A stretch of 64,000 nt of DNA from Prorocentrum cordatum (GCA_963575745.1 CAUYUJ010009779.1:715811-779810), one strand, 5' to 3'; counted from the stretch's first letter, positions 9,459 through 18,931 are shown. Program-made: numbers and translations. Notes: generated by a model not told the origin, from the letters alone.

Positions 9459-9639
9459 CCCTCCTTTTGGGCGCCCCGAACCAAAACGAAGCAGGACAGG
9501 CACAGCACCAGACCGAGAGAAATCGGGGGTCTCTGAGATTCGGCAGCCCTGGAAGATGCACCCAGAGCGCTGCGAGAGCGTTCGGGAACGCTTTGGCACG
9601 ACTCGTCCCTGTCCCAGGGGCTCCCGACTTCGCGCTTCG

Positions 9640-9790
9640 CGCTGCGCGGAGCGCGAAGTGCGAATAACTTCGCGCTCTCGCGCCGCCTTCCAGGGGAGAA
9701 GAGGAGGGTGAAGAGTAGTCGGAGCCGAACCGCGAAGCGCGAATATCTTCGCGCCCTCGAGGGCGCCCTTGCTGTCCTGGCCCCAAACAA
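9640..9790. repeat. hairpin-rich GC repeat
   Basis: Contains the inverted pairs CTTCGCGCTTCGCGC with GCGCGAAGTGCGAA, and GAGGGCGCCC. A close relative, including GCGCGAATA and GCGCCCTCGAGGGCGCCCTT, lies inside intron 2 of the exchanger gene (59485-59560). Confidence 0.6.
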
Positions 9791-9827
9791 GCCTGGGGGG
9801 CCCCGACCGTCGGGAGCGCCCGCGAGG

Positions 9828-9935
9828 GGGGCGTCCAAGATGCGGGGGGAGCGCAGAATCCTGGCCTGCAGCACGTGCGCGGCCCAGGGGGGGGGGGTCG
9901 GGGCCGCACCGAGAGAAGACGAGGCGCCATGAACA
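9828..9935. repeat. interspersed repeat family G, copy 2
   Basis: GGCGTCCAAGATGCGGGGGG, AGCACGTGCGCGGCCCAG, a poly-G run and GAGGCGCCATGAAC, in the order seen at 7366 and 25733. Confidence 0.7.
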
Positions 9936-9948
9936 CTGGGTTAGTCGG

Positions 9949-10118
9949 CGGTGGACAAACCTCCCTTTAGTAAACCTCCCTTCAGTGAAAACGGCCTAGG
10001 ACCAAAACCAACGGACCTAGACCCGCAAAAACGACGGCCACGACGCCCTCTCGAGAACCGAAAACGGCCAATTCGCTAATCGCCGTGTCAGGGTAGGAGG
10101 TCTATCAACCTCCAAATT
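9949..10118. mobile_element. MITE family S, copy 1
   Basis: Shares with 13022-13198 the order GGTGGACAAACCTCCCTTTA, GACGGCCACGACGCCCTCTC, GAACCGAAAACGGCCAATTC and GTGTCAGGGTAGGAGG. The right end is roughly the inverse of the left (GGTGGACA against a TCTATCAACCTCC-type end). Confidence 0.72.
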
Positions 10119-10149
10119 AGGAGGCAACTACTGGGAGGTTGTCGTCGAA

Positions 10150-10300
10150 AAGATGAAGGAGGATTGAGCCCAATTTTGGGAGCTGCTACGCCGGAGTGGG
10201 CCTCGGACCAAACAGGATTGAGCCGGGTTATGCGGCATGAAGCGGGATTAAGCCGGATTCCGCGGGATTAAGCTGGATTAAGCCAGATTTCGGACCAGGG
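10150..10300. repeat. degenerate GGATTAAGCCGG minisatellite
   Basis: Six or so imperfect repeats of GGATTAAGCCGGATT-like units of about 20 bp between 10160 and 10292. Confidence 0.7.
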
Positions 10301-10580
10301 CGAAAACAGAATTCGACCTCCCAGGAGTTGCATCCGAAACTGGGGAGATCTCATGGCCCCCGCCATGAATTCCCCCCCCCAGCCATCACCCCCTACTTGC
10401 ACAGAGCGCGTTCCACTACTCGTGGAGTGCCTTCTCGCAGACGCCCGGAACAAAAAACAAGTTTTCCTCGATGTGATGGAGCGTGAATCCCCCGCGGCGG
10501 ATTTTGCCCATTTGCGAGCAGCTGCTTTGCGAGTAGTGGAAATAGCTTGTCGACTCTTGGCCGCCCCCGAGGCCTCGTGC

Positions 10581-10742
10581 TAGGTCGGGCGTGTCGCCCT
10601 ACAGGCGGATTTTGGACGAAAAATAAAAAATGGCCAAAAGATGCAAAAACAACAAAATCGAAAAATGATTGAAAAATCGTCCCCCTACTATTTTTTGACT
10701 ATTTTTGGATATTCCCCCTGTAAAGGGACGAGCCCGACTTAA
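10581..10742. mobile_element. MITE family A, copy 2
   Basis: Ends TAGGTCGGGCGTGTCGCCCT and GGGACGAGCCCGACTTAA with the typical A-rich centre. Flanked and followed by a GCAGCTGCTTTGCGAGTAGT box that occurs three times here (10518, 10752, 10997), suggesting that A2 interrupts or duplicates another repeat. Confidence 0.82.
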
Positions 10743-10797
10743 CATTTGCGAGCAGCTGCTTTGCGAGTAGTGGAAATCGTTTGTCGACTTCTGGTCG

Positions 10798-11000
10798 GGG
10801 GCGCGCAAACATAAATTAGCGATCCATGGATTTGGCGCGCGGTCGCCAAATTCATGGATCGGGGGAGGTGCCCTCCCCAAAATGCGGCCGGTGCCGCCTC
10901 GTTCGGCGGATGAAATCCGCGATTCCTCAGGGAAACTGGACCCGTCGCTAATCCACGCCCCCTTGATCCACGTTTGCGATCGCCTGATCGGCAGCTGCTT
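10798..11000. repeat. palindromic repeat with ATCCATGGAT boxes
   Basis: Contains GCGATCCATGGATTTGGCGC and its near inverse CCAAATTCATGGATCGGGG (10818-10863), repeated at 16735-16785. The following CCCGTCGCTAATCCACGCCC box and TTGCGATCGCCTGAT recur at 43888-43938. Confidence 0.65.
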
Positions 11001-11051
11001 TGCGAGTAGTGGAAATCGCACGTCAACTCTTGCCGCGCACAAGGGGGTGGA

Positions 11052-11168
11052 AGGAGGGGGAAGGCTTCTTTAGATAGAGGCCGCTTCTTAGAAGGCGCCG
11101 GCCTTACATCTATAGACAAGGCCCGAGCCTTAAGAAGGTGCTTCTAAGAAGCCTTCCCCCCTCCCCCA
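11052..11168. mobile_element. MITE family C, copy 2
   Basis: Intact copy: GGGGGAAGGCTTCTTTAG at left, CTTCTAAGAAGCCTTCCCCC at right, with GGCCTTACATCTATAGAC in the centre. Confidence 0.85.
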
Positions 11169-11507
11169 TACCCCCCTCTGCACTTGGTCGAATTTCGTCA
11201 TCTGGCCTACCGCCTACCGGTTGTGTGACCCGCATGTCACCTGGAGAGCCCCGCGGATCTTCAGGAAGCGTGCAGGCCTTATCTTGGAGCAAAGTATGTT
11301 GAGCTGGACAGGGGAGAACATCAAGGGGTTGGCAACAAACATGTGTTGCCAAAGATCTAGCGCCTCGGATGCGTTCCGTGCGAGTGAGTCCGTCTGAATC
11401 ACAGTGAGTATGACTGAGTCTGGGCACGAGTGGATCCGAGTATGAGTGCTCTGCGCACGAGTGATGTGGGCACGATCGAGTCCGACTGTGAGACTTGAGT
11501 TGTGGAT

Positions 11508-11779
11508 GCCACGGCAATGGACACCCTACCAGCCCTATCCTTGAATTTAGAATGTGTTTAAGATGTCGGAAAGATGTTCCAAAAAATGTGTCAAACATGT
11601 TTCCACACGTTTAAAACATGTTCAATATATGTTTTAGACATCTGGCAATTATTTGGCAACATGCTTCCTCTCCATTGATGCTCCTCCACAACTCTACGCA
11701 CGAGTGATGAGGGCACGATCGAGTCCGACTGTGAGACTTGTGGCTGAGCTTGTCGACTCCTGGCCGCCCCCGAGGCCTC
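11508..11779. repeat. composite repeat families P and O, copy 1
   Basis: Begins with GTGGATGCCACGGCAATGGA (P), then ACATGTTT-rich sequence and AGACATCTGGCAATTATTTG, GCAACATGCTTCCTCTCC and GCACGATCGAGTCCGACTGT (O). From about 11630 to 11880 it is nearly identical to 54790-55035, across the junction into family B. Confidence 0.75.
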
Positions 11780-11976
11780 TCGGGCTGGGCGAAAGGGGGG
11801 GAATAGCAAAGGGGGGGTTTGAGAATCAGCTCACGTAGCTGATTGTCCCGGCGCCTCCCGGCGCTAGGAGGCGGGCATGTATCGAGGAATGGGCCCAGCG
11901 GCGGGGCCGAAACCAGCTTCACGCAGCAGATTTCGTACCCCCCCTTTTGCCTATCCCCCCTTTTCGTTCGGCCCGA
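11780..11976. mobile_element. MITE family B, copy 3
   Basis: CTCGGGCTGGGCGAAAGG at left and TTTTCGTTCGGCCCGAT at right, with the family's CAGCTCACGTAGCTGATTG and CGGCGCCTCCCGGCGC boxes. Confidence 0.85.
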
Positions 11977-11983
11977 TCTACGC

Positions 11984-12113
11984 TTAAGTCGGGCCTGTCC
12001 CCCTACAGGGGGATTTTAGACGAAACCAAAAAAAGTAAAAAATGCAGCAAACATCTCAAAAATTGTAAAACCATCGTCCACAGGCTATTGTTTTTACTAT
12101 TTGGGAATTTTCC
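11984..12113. mobile_element. MITE family A, copy 3 (right end lost)
   Basis: The left end TTAAGTCGGGCCTGTCCCCC is intact and the A-rich centre follows, but the right arm stops at the start of family R. Confidence 0.8.
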
Positions 12114-12117
12114 GCGG

Positions 12118-12305
12118 CCGACCGTCCCGGCATTCCTATAGCCCTACCACGAAATGTTCTTAGAACCCTGAAATGTTCTAAGAACAAAGACAATGTTCTT
12201 AGACCCTAAGCCCGATGTGCCAAAACAGGACAGTCTCAGCCAGAAATATCCTAAGAACATTTCGTGGGAACCACAAAAGGTTCTTAGAACATTGTTCCCT
12301 ACCTA
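12118..12305. mobile_element. MITE family R, copy 1
   Basis: CCACGAAATGTTCTTAGAA at left and its inverse TTCTAAGAACATTTCGTGG at right. The second copy is at 13560-13750, and both are preceded by GACCGTCCCGGCATTCCT. Confidence 0.82.
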
Positions 12306-12411
12306 GGCTCTGCCTAGAAGGGTTCTTACTCGGTATGCTTAAAGGGCCGGGCAGTGCAACTCGCCCCGGGCGGTTCCCCCAGTATCCACCCCGCAGTTCC
12401 CCCAGCTACGT

Positions 12412-12507
12412 CCCCTTAGCTTAGCTTTGCTTATCTCATCTTAGCTTAGCTAACTTCATATTACCTTAGCTTAGCTTCATCTTAGCTTAACTTAGCTTCA
12501 TATAGAT
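12412..12507. repeat. CTTAG minisatellite
   Basis: Repeated CTTAGCTTAGCTT words with TTCATAT interruptions over about 95 bp. Confidence 0.85.
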
Positions 12508-12729
12508 GCTGCTTTCCTAGATCCTCCAACTCCTAGGTAGGATCGCACTGGGATAATTTGTTTAGTAGGGCTATGGGCGAGCCAGGACGCCTCGCCACTG
12601 CTTGATCCTGGCCGCCTCCGAGACCTCAGCGCCGCCCCCCCGCCGGTGGCGCGGCCGGCACCGGGCCGAAGGACTGCCACCACGTCTGGCGCGGGGGCCC
12701 GCCGCGCCGCCCCGGGCGCGCGGAGGAGG

Positions 12730-12985
12730 CCACCCCCGAAGAAGAAGAAGAAGAGGCAGAAGAAGAAGAAGAAGAAGCAGCGGAAGAGAGAAGAAGAAGA
12801 AGGAGAAAAAGAGAGAAGAAGGAGAAGAGGAGAGAATAAGCAGGAGGATAATGATTATAAGAAGAGTAAGGAGAAGAAGAGAGAGCCAACCCCCAAAAAG
12901 AAGAAGAATAAGCAACATAAAAGAGAAGAAGGAGGAAAAGGAGAAGAAGAGAGAAGAAGGAGAAGAAGGAGAAGAAGAAGAGGGG
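12730..12985. repeat. GAA/GGA purine triplet array
   Basis: About 250 bp of almost pure plus-strand purine, mostly GAA, AGA and GGA triplets. Lys/Glu/Arg-rich plus frames and Ser/Leu/Phe-rich minus frames are artefacts of this. Confidence 0.9.
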
Positions 12986-13021
12986 GCCAGCCGATCAGGC
13001 CACCCTGAGGTCGGGCACATC

Positions 13022-13198
13022 TGGGCGGTGGACAAGCCTCCCTTTAGTAAACCTCCCCTCAGTGAAGACGACCTAGGGCCGAAATCGACGGACCTGGGCC
13101 CGCAAGAATGACGGCCGCGACGCCCTCTCGCGAACCGAAAACGGCCAATTCCTTAATCGGCGCGTCAGGGTAATTAGGAAGTCTGTCCACCTCCGAAT
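13022..13198. mobile_element. MITE family S, copy 2
   Basis: GGTGGACAAGCCTCCCTTTA at left; AAGTCTGTCCACCTCCGAA at right, which is inverse to the left end. Confidence 0.75.
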
Positions 13199-13343
13199 AT
13201 CCCCCTACAGGCGGATTTTGGGGGACAAATAAAACATAGTCCGAAAATATGCCCAAACAGTTACAAATACTAAGAAAGATCGTCCCCAGACTATGTTTTG
13301 ACTATTCTTGAATATTCCTCCTGTAGAGGGACAGGCCCGACTT
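13199..13343. mobile_element. MITE family A, copy 4 (left end truncated)
   Basis: Begins CCCCCTACAGGCGGATTTTG directly after family S and ends GAGGGACAGGCCCGACTTAA. Confidence 0.8.
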
Positions 13344-13559
13344 AAGGCCACCCTCCTGCGCACATGGCGCCCGACAGTGCGCCGGCGCGGGGTCAACGTG
13401 AGCCTAAGGCTCCTGACGAAAAAAAAACCTCCGGGGCCCCAAGTAATGCACGCTCGAGGGGCCCAAGATCGTCAGAGTCGCGTTCCGGGACATCACGCGA
13501 ATCAGAACAAACAACACAACCAAAAACGCTGGCTGGGGGTCACACCGAGGTTGAGCAGG

Positions 13560-13750
13560 GACCGACCGTCCCGGCATTCCTGTAGGCCTACCACGAGATG
13601 TCCTTAGAACCCTGAAATGTTCTGAGCACAGAAACGCTGTTCTTAGAACATAAACCCGATGTGTTAAACCAAGACTGTCCCAGCCAGCAATGTTCTAAGA
13701 ACATCTCGTGGAAACCACAAAAGGTTCTTACAATATTCTTTGGTGGGCCT
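13560..13750. mobile_element. MITE family R, copy 2
   Basis: Inverted ends CCACGAGATGTCCTTAGAA and TTCTAAGAACATCTCGTGG. The same two base changes (A to G in one arm, T to C in the other) keep the arms complementary. Confidence 0.82.
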
Positions 13751-13895
13751 ATAGACGAGCCGGGGCGCTGCTCACTCCCTTCCCCGCGAAAGCAGGTGGG
13801 GGCCTTCCCTTTGACAATTCTGGGAGCAGAGCCATCTTCCGAGAACACCCGCGCCGAGGTGCTCGGTTGAAACTGGCATGCGCTCCCGTCTCCAT

Positions 13896-13985
13896 CTTCC
13901 TCCTCCTCCTCCTCCTCCTCCTCTTCCTCCTCCTCCTCCTCCCCCTCCTCCTCCTCCTCCTCCTCCTCCTCCTCCTCCTCCTCCA
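13896..13985. repeat. (CTC)n microsatellite
   Basis: About 28 CTC triplets with two impure positions. Confidence 0.95.
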
Positions 13986-14429
13986 CTCCATTCCCATCTC
14001 TTCCGAAGCCTCGGGCGAAGCCGCGGAGGCTTCGCGCCCTTGCGCGGCCCCACCGGAGGCAGGCCGGCTTGGCGGCCCCAGCCGCGCCGCGCGGAGAGTG
14101 CGAATATACCTTCGCGCCAGTGGTGGACAGAACATTTGAGCATCGGTTGTCACGTTCAATACGCCCCGCGCAGGTCCCCACATCCAACGATGGGGTTCTT
14201 CTGATTACTCAGGCGCCTCCTACTCCCGCCTTCCTCTCCTCCGTCCCTCCTTCTCCTCTTGCACGCCATGTACTTGGACGGCGCCGACCCCCGCCCAGCC
14301 TCCCTCCTCCTCCTCCTCCTCCTGATACACTCAGACTCATAATTAGATTAGAACCACACGCGCACTTCTCGCGCGCTTAGGTCCTAGCAAACACTAGTTG
14401 CAGCCCGAAATGTTCGCAATCGGAGGCCA

Positions 14430-14875
14430 TATATTGTCACGGATCGTGCCCCTCCGGGAGCTTCCCCGGCGGCCCCGAAGACAGGCTTGGATTCGCGTCC
14501 CCCCGCCCGTGTCGGTACACCCCTCACAGGGATCGCGCCCCGCAAGGAGCTCCACCGACTTCCCTGGAGACAGGGTTGACATAGTGGCACGCCCCTTACG
14601 AGGATCGTGCCCCGCAAACAACTGCATCTGCGGCACCAGATGGGAACTTCATAGCGACGCCCAGCTCACGTCGGCACACCTCTCACACGGATCGTGGCCC
14701 GCAAGGAGTTCCACAGACGGCCCCAGAGACAATTGTCGCATCCTGCCCCCCGCTTACTTCGGCACAACTCTCACACGGATCGTGGCCCTCAGGAAACTCC
14801 ACCTGCGGCCCCAGAGTTAGGCTTCGCATGGCCATCGTGTCACACCCCATCACGCGGATCGTGTCCACAAGGAGC
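14430..14875. repeat. diverged relative of the 78-bp satellite
   Basis: About five irregular units of 80-95 bp. Each carries a CACGGATCGTGGCCC-type box, GCAAGGAGTTCCAC (compare ATAGGGAGCTCCAC in the 78-bp unit), ACGGCCCCAGAGAC, then a TCGGCACACCTCTCAC-type end. The order CGTGGCCC, GGAGCTCCACC, GACGGCCCCAG is the same as in the satellite at 390-2150. Confidence 0.7.
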
Positions 14876-14909
14876 TCAGCCCAGGGGCCCAAAGACGAAT
14901 CTTGAAACC

Positions 14910-16035
14910 ATGTTAAGCCCTCTTTGAGCGCTCTTTGGCCGTCTTCGGGCCCTCTTGGACCTCTCCGACGCTGTCTTGGAGGTAGCTTGGGCGCTCTTGG
15001 GGCTGCCTTGTGCCGTCTTGGGGGCCTCTGAGGCGCTCTTGGGGCTGACTTGGGCCGTCTTGGGCCGAAAGTTGCAAACAATAGGGCCATTGGATCTGCG
15101 CCCCGTTTTGCGTACCCCCCCCACCCACCTCTCATTATTCCTCCCGACCAGTGGATCGCGACGCAAGCGCGCTTTCCGTCATCCGCCGCCCCCTGTGTTC
15201 TTGACAGGGTGCCTGGAGTACTGGACCCTATACGACTTGAGACTGGTTTTTGTCTCAGAAGAGCTCCCCCCTGGGGCGTCGGCCGATCCCGCCGTCCACC
15301 TGAAGGCTGCCAAAAATGCCCGGGCGGTTGCCCAAGTCGCCTCCCAGACGGACAAGATGACCCAAGATGGCCTCCAAGACAGCCAAGATGGGCTACAAAT
15401 TCGCCCAAGATGATTCAAGATGGCCTCCAAGACGGCCCGAGAGGGTCCAAGATGCCTCAGAGTCTGCCCAAGAAACCTCCAAGACGACCCAAGACGGCCC
15501 AAGAGGCCTCCAAGACGCCTCCAAGAGACCTCCAAGTCGGCCCAAGAGGCCTCCAAGAGGTCCTCCAGGAGGGCATGAGGAGGCCAAACTCATTGATTGT
15601 CCTTAGATGCTTGAAGGAATTTGGCATTTCCTTCTTTTCGGCCTTCCGACGGCCCAAGCCAGCCCAAGAGGCCCGCAAGATTGTCCTCAGAGCGCCCAGG
15701 AGGCCTCCAAGATGGCCCCAGGACGGCCCAAGAAGCCCCCCTAGACGGCGAAGAGGGAGCCCAAGAAAGCCCGAGAGGCCCCTATGACGGCTAAGATTCC
15801 CCCCCAAGGCGGCCCCGAAGCATCCCAAGAGGGCCCTACGACGGTCCAGAGAGGCCCCCCCAAGACGGCTCGCGGCGGCGTTAGACGGCCCGGGAACGCC
15901 CTAAGACTGCCAAAGAGGCCATGAACAAGCCCCCAAAGGCCCCCGGAAGGCCGAAGGTGACCCCAAAAAGGCCTCCAAGAGACTCCAAGGAAGCTCCCAG
16001 GAGACCCCAAGAGTGCTCCAAGAGGCTCCCAAGAG
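14910..16035. repeat. degenerate CCAAGA-GGCC array (family Q, copy 1), inverted arms
   Basis: From 14910 to 15075 the motif is GGCCNTCTTGG (for example GGGCCGTCTTGGGCC). From about 15355 to 16035 it is the reverse, CCAAGATGGCCTCCAAGA. The arms surround a unique centre. Near 15585 the words ACTCATTGATTGTCC and GGAATTTGGCAT correspond to CTCATTGAATCAGC and GATTTTGGCAT in copy 4 (61400-61440), so copies share more than the simple motif. Confidence 0.75.
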
Positions 16036-16112
16036 GTCTACTCCTCCTCCTCCTCCTCCTCCTCCTCCTCCTTTTTCTTCTCCTCCTGTTCCTCCTGCTC
16101 CTCCTTCTCCCT
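16036..16112. repeat. (CTC)n microsatellite
   Basis: CTC/CTT/TTC pyrimidine triplets directly following the CCAAGA array. Confidence 0.92.
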
Positions 16113-16249
16113 GTGCCTTCCGCTCCTCATTATCCTATTCCCCACGTGTTCCCCGAAGGGTTTCAACGACTGCTGGTGGAAAACATGATCCGATAGCTTG
16201 ACCAAGCTCCAAAAACAGCCACACAGGCACTTGCAAAAAGGCAGGTGGC

Positions 16250-16390
16250 GGCGGTGATTCGTCAAATAAACATAAACCCCAAGGTTCCCCATGTTTGTCC
16301 GTATCTCCTGGATGTTCGTGTTCCCCCTGCTTCGTATCTTGATTATATAGTTTCCGGGTGTGTGTCTGTGTGTTCCCCCCTCCTGAAATC
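16250..16390. repeat. degraded family E-like repeat
   Basis: An AT-rich core and a terminal GTGTGTGTCTGTGTGTTCC followed by CCTCCTG resemble family E; the starting GGCCCTGGGACACAC box is missing. Confidence 0.45.
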
Positions 16391-16449
16391 AGCATCGCAA
16401 AACAATGACAACCACGGCACGTTCTGAATAGGCTGGCGGAAACATAGCG

Positions 16450-16670
16450 CAGGGAGGCGTTCGAAGTAGGTCGAGCTTCGGGTCAGCCCTGCAAGAGGAG
16501 AGTTCTCCATTTCTGAAGTAAGATGAAACGTTCACCACATTGGGATCTGGAAAAACGAGCAAACGTTATTTCAGCGTTCGGCCTGTATGTTCAACCGAGG
16601 CTGGCCGAGGTAATCCTCGCGTCAGTGAGCGAGCGTAGGAAGGCGTTTGAAGTAGGTTGAACTTCGGCTT
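16450..16670. repeat. direct-repeat pair GGCGTTYGAAGTAGG
   Basis: GAGGCGTTCGAAGTAGGTCG (about 16454) and AAGGCGTTTGAAGTAGGTTG (about 16637) lie 183 bp apart; a third relative, GAAGGCGTTGGAAGTAGA, is near 55487. Confidence 0.6.
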
Positions 16671-16904
16671 CCCCGAAAGAGGAAAGCAAAAGGAATGTCC
16701 TGACGCGATCACTTGGGAGCGCGCAAACATGGATCAGCGATCCATGGATTCGGCGCGCAGTCGCCAAATCCATGGATCGGGGGGGGGGAGCAAGCTTCGG
16801 GCCAGAGAGAAGCAGCATGGCGGACAGGGATCGGGAACACAGAGGTGGGATAACGTCCCGCGAGAAAAAGTTGAGAGACCTCCAGAATGGAGGAAAAAAC
16901 TTGT

Positions 16905-17075
16905 TTTTGGTCGGCGGGTCGAGAGCGGGCCTCTTCTGGTTAAGAGCTAGGCGGGGCGCGCGAAGCACTAATTGGGGAGACAGGGCGCGGGCGGGCGGGG
17001 CCTCAGGCGGCCGGAGGGTGCGGAGTACAGGCGGTGCCGAAGAGCTTGCACAGGAAAAGGTACGCCTTGATGGAG
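16905..17075. repeat. interspersed repeat family U, copy 1
   Basis: GCGGGTCGAGAGCGGGCCTC, AATTGGGGAGACAGGGCG and ACAGGCGGTGCCGAAGAGC, then a GCACAGGAAAAGGTACGCC box, all in the order repeated at 32352 and 62225. Confidence 0.72.
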
Positions 17076-17286
17076 GGAAAAAACACCCACACCCTGAAAG
17101 ATGACCTCCGTGCCGCGACACGGACATCTCATGGAATAGGAACGGTGCAACACGGACAGGACACTCAGAGTCTTCATCCTGGGAAGCTGGGCTGGCTGCG
17201 TGATCCACAGCCCCTGCAGCCAAACAAGGATATTTGAGCTCCCTCGCGGCAACTGCCCCATGCAAAAAGCCCTCCGGAGCGTGTGG

Positions 17287-17445
17287 AAGAGGGCTGTCAC
17301 ACGATGCGGCCTTGTAGCTTCGTTTTCGTTCTGCTTTCGTTCTCCCTCGTTGTTTGTCTTCGATCCACCTCTACCGCACAACGAAGTCGAAACGAAGAAA
17401 CAGCCCACGAGATCGTCGAAACACCGTTGAGGTTCAGCCCTGGCA
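17287..17445. mobile_element. MITE family M, copy 1 (ends degraded)
   Basis: TCGTTTTCGTTCTGCTTTCG and the near inverse CGAAGTCGAAACGAAGAAAC flank CTTCGATCCACCTCTACCG. A better-preserved copy is at 50474-50617. Confidence 0.7.
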
Positions 17446-17451
17446 TCACAT

Positions 17452-17660
17452 GCTGTGCCCATCGGGGGCTGCATGCTATGAGATGCGGTACCTGGCCATC
17501 GCTCGGACGTCCATTCCCTGTGCTTCTTTCGGTTTCGTGCGTGGTTTTCTCGCCACATGATCAAGGATGCTCCTCGATGGTCCTCGCCGAAAGGAAAATG
17601 CACACGTCCGAGCGATGCCAAGGGCTGTGCCCATCGGGGGCTGCATGCTGTGAGATGCGG
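17452..17660. repeat. 36-bp direct duplication flanking family X
   Basis: GCTGTGCCCATCGGGGGCTG followed by CATGCTATGAGATGCGGT at 17452-17487 returns as CATGCTGTGAGATGCGGT at 17625-17660, immediately on either side of family X copy 2. It is too long for an ordinary target-site duplication and is more likely local duplication. Confidence 0.8.
17494..17619. mobile_element. MITE family X, copy 2
   Basis: GGCCATCGCTCGGACGTCC at left and CACACGTCCGAGCGATGCC at right, with the TCAAGGATGCTCCTCGATGG core. Confidence 0.88.
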
Positions 17661-17769
17661 TGCTCCGATCGTGTCTCGCGCGGTCGCCACACTGAGAGTG
17701 CACCGCCGGCACGGTATGCGGAGGCATCCGCAGGTCCCCGGGGGGAAGCGAGACAGGGCATGCGTGAAG

Positions 17770-17818
17770 CTCCTCCTCCTCCTCCTCGTCCTCCTCCTCC
17801 TCCTCCATCGCGTGACCA
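17770..17818. repeat. short CTC array
   Basis: CTCCTCCTC run with a CGTC interruption, between unique DNA and family F copy 2. Confidence 0.85.
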
Positions 17819-17991
17819 CTGCAGTCGGGCCGCTGAACGAAAGAACGCCAAATAAGGAACGAAGCCCCTCCTTGGCCCTGTAAGCGCCTCCGTGCCTCAG
17901 GAGGGCAGGAGGAACAGCACCGGAGGAACCTGAGGAACATCGAACCCCTTCCGAACCCAAACGGTTCATTATGTCAGCGTCTTGACTGTAC
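17819..17991. mobile_element. MITE family F, copy 2 (subfamily 2)
   Basis: CTGCAGTCGGGCCGCTGAA at left and CGTCTTGACTGTA at right. It shares GAAAGAACG, AATAAGGAACG and AGGAACCTGAGGAACATCGA with copy 4 at 51150, which sets these two apart from copies 1, 3 and 5. It abuts the 3' end of the pseudogene. Confidence 0.82.
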
Positions 17992-18733
17992 ACAGCCTGA
18001 AGCAGGCATGAGATGTGCTCAGCGACTCGACAACTTTCGGAGAACATTCCTTGTCCTTCACACTTGTGGCAAGGAGATCACCAGCTGCAAGAACCCTGAT
18101 AGCTTGCTGCGGACTCTTCTGGCGCCACGTCTTCATGATGAAATCCAGGCTGATATACTCCATTCCTTCTGCCGACTGTCTCCCATGGACATGCACTCTG
18201 AGTCGGTCCTCTGCTGCCGGCTGCAGCCCCTCTGCTGTAGGCATCTGAGTGGCAATCCAACAAGTCCACATTGGGCCAAAAACGCTGTTTGTACATGCGC
18301 TCGTACAAGATAATGACAGTGGACCCGAGGAAAATGAATGGCAAAACGTTATCCAAAATGAGCCTCAACTCAGCTTCCTCCGCAGAGCTGCGCCCGCCAC
18401 CGTGTCACTGAGGTGCGCATTCCCAATCGATCCAGAGAAATTTGATCCACGGTTTATTCCGCAACACCTCCTGCAACTTCATAACCTTTGAACCATCCGG
18501 GTCAAAATGATCTGGGACGGGCCACCGGTGGAAATTGCCGCCATGTCGGCAGCGAACTTTCCGTTCACGACGTCTTGAATGTCCATCTTGCGCTTGACCA
18601 GCAGGCCCTTGTCACGCCACACCTGATGACGTGGGAAGGGATCACCCGCCGGCACGCGCATGATCTCGCACAGAGGGAGGAGCCAGAACTGCTTGCTGCG
18701 GAACACAGAACGTCCGACCTCGTCGATCACCTC
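17990..18733 (-). pseudogene. broken copy of a multicopy dinoflagellate protein family
   Basis: The minus strand reads as one protein family if frames are switched at least twice. Part 1 (18733 to about 18550) holds LPLCEIMRVPAGDPFPRHQ. Part 2 (about 18545-18275) holds FHRWPVPDHFDPDGSKVM, then WIKFLWIDWECAPQ, a stop (TGA at 18407-18405), and in the same frame AEEAELRLIL and FLGSTVIILYERMYKQRFWP. Part 3 (about 18271-17990) holds IATQMPTAEGLQPAAEDRL and AIRVLAAGDLLATSVKDKE. In dinoflagellates I know many proteins with the order SHRW-DPDG-LQ, a W-x-D-x-x-C-M-P-Q box, LYLGCSVLIL-like, then SRFWT-x-x-EAWLSMQ and a PEGLRPA-like box; their function is unknown to me. The stop and frameshifts say pseudogene. 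A spliced gene is unlikely because the in-frame TGA sits inside a conserved stretch. Confidence 0.72.
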
Positions 18734-18931
18734 GTCTCATTCTTCATGCGCGATAAGGATGCAAGGGCCTTGGACGCCCGTTTCGAAGCTTTTCGAGCGG
18801 GGCGCGGCCAGCGAAAGCGGCGAAGCATGGACCGAGGAGGCAAGGATGCAAGGGTACCCTTGGGAAGGCTGCCCATCCTTCCTGTGCGGGTTGACTGTGG
18901 TGTTTTCCGAAAATGGTGGTCGGTAGTAAGC

